Assembly: GCA_025457905.1 (NCBI GenBank)
Contig: JALOTM010000085.1
Coordinates: 1-5,497 of the forward strand
Length of the DNA: 5,497 bases
Direction of reading: 5' to 3'
Origin: Methanomassiliicoccales archaeon
GTDB taxonomy: Archaea > Thermoplasmatota > Thermoplasmata > Methanomassiliicoccales > UBA472
Made by a program: the position numbers and the translations under genes. This document shows positions 4,776 through 5,497 of this stretch, piece after piece (the stretch's first letter is position 1; the number at the start of each line of letters is the position of its first letter). Under the pieces are notes generated by a model that had not been told where the DNA came from, made no database searches, and saw only the letters and a list, made by a program, of their open reading frames with translations.

Positions 4776-5497
4776 CTAACCCTTCAGATCCCTATTCACT
4801 TCCCGGATGGCGGACTCAAGCACATCCAGGCCAGCATCCAGATGCTCCATTTCGATGTTCAGCGGAGGGATGTAGCGGATGCCGGACCGCCCGCAGCCGA
4901 TGGCCACCAGGCCGCGCTTGAAGCACAGCTCCTCGATCCGATCGCGTTCCTTGCAGGCGCGCTCCTTGGTCCGTCGGTCCTTGACGAACTCGGTGGCCTG
5001 CATGAGCCCCAGGCCCCTCACGTCCCCGATTATCCAATATCGCTCCTTGAGTTCCTCTAGGCGCTTACGGAGATGGACCCCCTTGCGCTCCGCTGCGCGT
5101 ATGAGGTCCTCCTTCCCGAGAGCCTCCAGGGTGGCGAGCGCCGAGGCGCACGCCAAAGCGTTCCCGCCGAAGGTGTTGGAATGCGAGCCCATCTTCCCCC
5201 AGTCGAGCTCCTTCCGGAAGATGGTCGCGCCGATGGGTATGCCCGAGCCGAGGGCCTTGGCGCTGCAGATCACGTCCGGCACCACCTCATGGTGCTCCAT
5301 GGCCCACATGCGGCCCGTCCTGCCGATGCCGGCCTGCACCTCGTCGTCCACCAGGAGGATCCCGTGCCTCTTGCAGGTGGCATGCATGATCTGAACGAAC
5401 TCCTTGGGCGGGACGATGTACCCTCCCTCGCCCTGGATGGGCTCGATGAACATGGCCGCCACCTCGTCGGGAGGAAGATAGGTCTCGAAGTGGACCT
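4776..5497 (-). CDS. Class III PLP-dependent aminotransferase, GabT/acetylornithine aminotransferase family (N-terminus outside window)
   Basis: The C-terminal half of a fold-type I aminotransferase, about 240 residues. The frame stays open to the right edge (reading VHFETYLPPDEVAAMFIEP), so the real start lies beyond 5497; roughly 200 N-terminal residues are missing by family length. Visible signatures are EPIQGEGGY; LLVDDEVQAGIGRTG, with the Asp that contacts the PLP pyridine nitrogen; the Schiff-base lysine in SAKALGSGIPIGA; and SNTFGGN, whose Thr binds the cofactor phosphate from the partner subunit. The end, SGIRYIPPLNIE, is typical of the family. The enzyme moves an amino group from an omega-amine donor to a 2-oxo acid. 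The motif wording is closer to 4-aminobutyrate-type enzymes than to ArgD, but the substrate is undecided, and some relatives are racemases. It is first in an operon with the cupin. The stop is TAG. Confidence 0.92.
   Translation of the reverse strand, partial: VHFETYLPPDEVAAMFIEPIQGEGGYIVPPKEFVQIMHATCKRHGILLVDDEVQAGIGRTGRMWAMEHHEVVPDVICSAKALGSGIPIGATIFRKELDWGKMGSHSNTFGGNALACASALATLEALGKEDLIRAAERKGVHLRKRLEELKERYWIIGDVRGLGLMQATEFVKDRRTKERACKERDRIEELCFKRGLVAIGCGRSGIRYIPPLNIEMEHLDAGLDVLESAIREVNRDLKG

Noticed and set aside
4387..4779. In-frame continuation of the methyltransferase past its TAG, which could look like a pyrrolysine readthrough extension
   Set aside because: The upstream 269 residues already make a full-length member of the family, and the extension is simply antisense to the cupin gene, whose codon bias keeps that frame open.
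5460..5462. GTG as the start of the aminotransferase
   Set aside because: The frame is open to the window edge and the codons before it continue family-like sequence; family length requires about 200 more N-terminal residues.
1..5497. Mobile elements, CRISPR arrays, riboswitches or toxin-antitoxin pairs
   Set aside because: No transposase, integrase, repeat-spacer array or recognised riboswitch core was seen. tRNA genes can be integration sites, but no duplicated tRNA 3' end was noticed in the window.

Overview
The window looks archaeal, at about 57-60% G+C by eye. The evidence is a long FKBP-type prolyl isomerase with an IF insert and an FKBP26-style C-terminal extension, an M42/TET-type aminopeptidase, AT-rich TATA-like boxes about 25 nt upstream of likely transcript starts, strong GGAGGTG-type ribosome sites, and two compact tRNA genes, only one of which encodes CCA. 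The mix of families suggests a euryarchaeal/Thermoplasmatota methanogen, possibly Methanomassiliicoccales-like. That placement is inference; no marker gene in the window proves it.

Left part (1-1620), all on the minus strand. In transcription order it holds an FKBP prolyl isomerase/chaperone, a tRNA-Arg(CCU), and a small integral-membrane methyltransferase of the isoprenylcysteine carboxyl methyltransferase type. Each has a plausible TATA box, so they are probably separate transcription units.

Middle part (1619-3481), minus strand. A cysteine-rich protein (nine Cys in CxxxCC, CxC, CxC and CxxxxC groups; probably the DUF6144-like family) is followed by an M42 aminopeptidase with a complete set of metal and catalytic residues. 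The two lie 69 nt apart and are probably co-transcribed; a 7-bp inverted repeat lies between them. At 3374-3481 there is a divergent intergenic region shared with a plus-strand tRNA-Thr.

Right part (3482-5497). tRNA-Thr(UGU), with encoded CCA, is followed after only 21 nt by a class I SAM-dependent methyltransferase on the same strand, so a tRNA-mRNA dicistronic transcript is possible. Converging on it from the right edge is a two-gene minus-strand operon: a class III PLP aminotransferase (N-terminal part outside the window) and a one-domain cupin whose ribosome site lies in the 17-nt gap between them.

No mobile element, CRISPR array, long repeat or clear defence system is visible. No gene-free stretch exceeds about 110 nt. 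Most of the window is ordinary archaeal chromosome (protein turnover and folding, amino-acid metabolism, tRNAs). The least understood gene is the cysteine-rich one.
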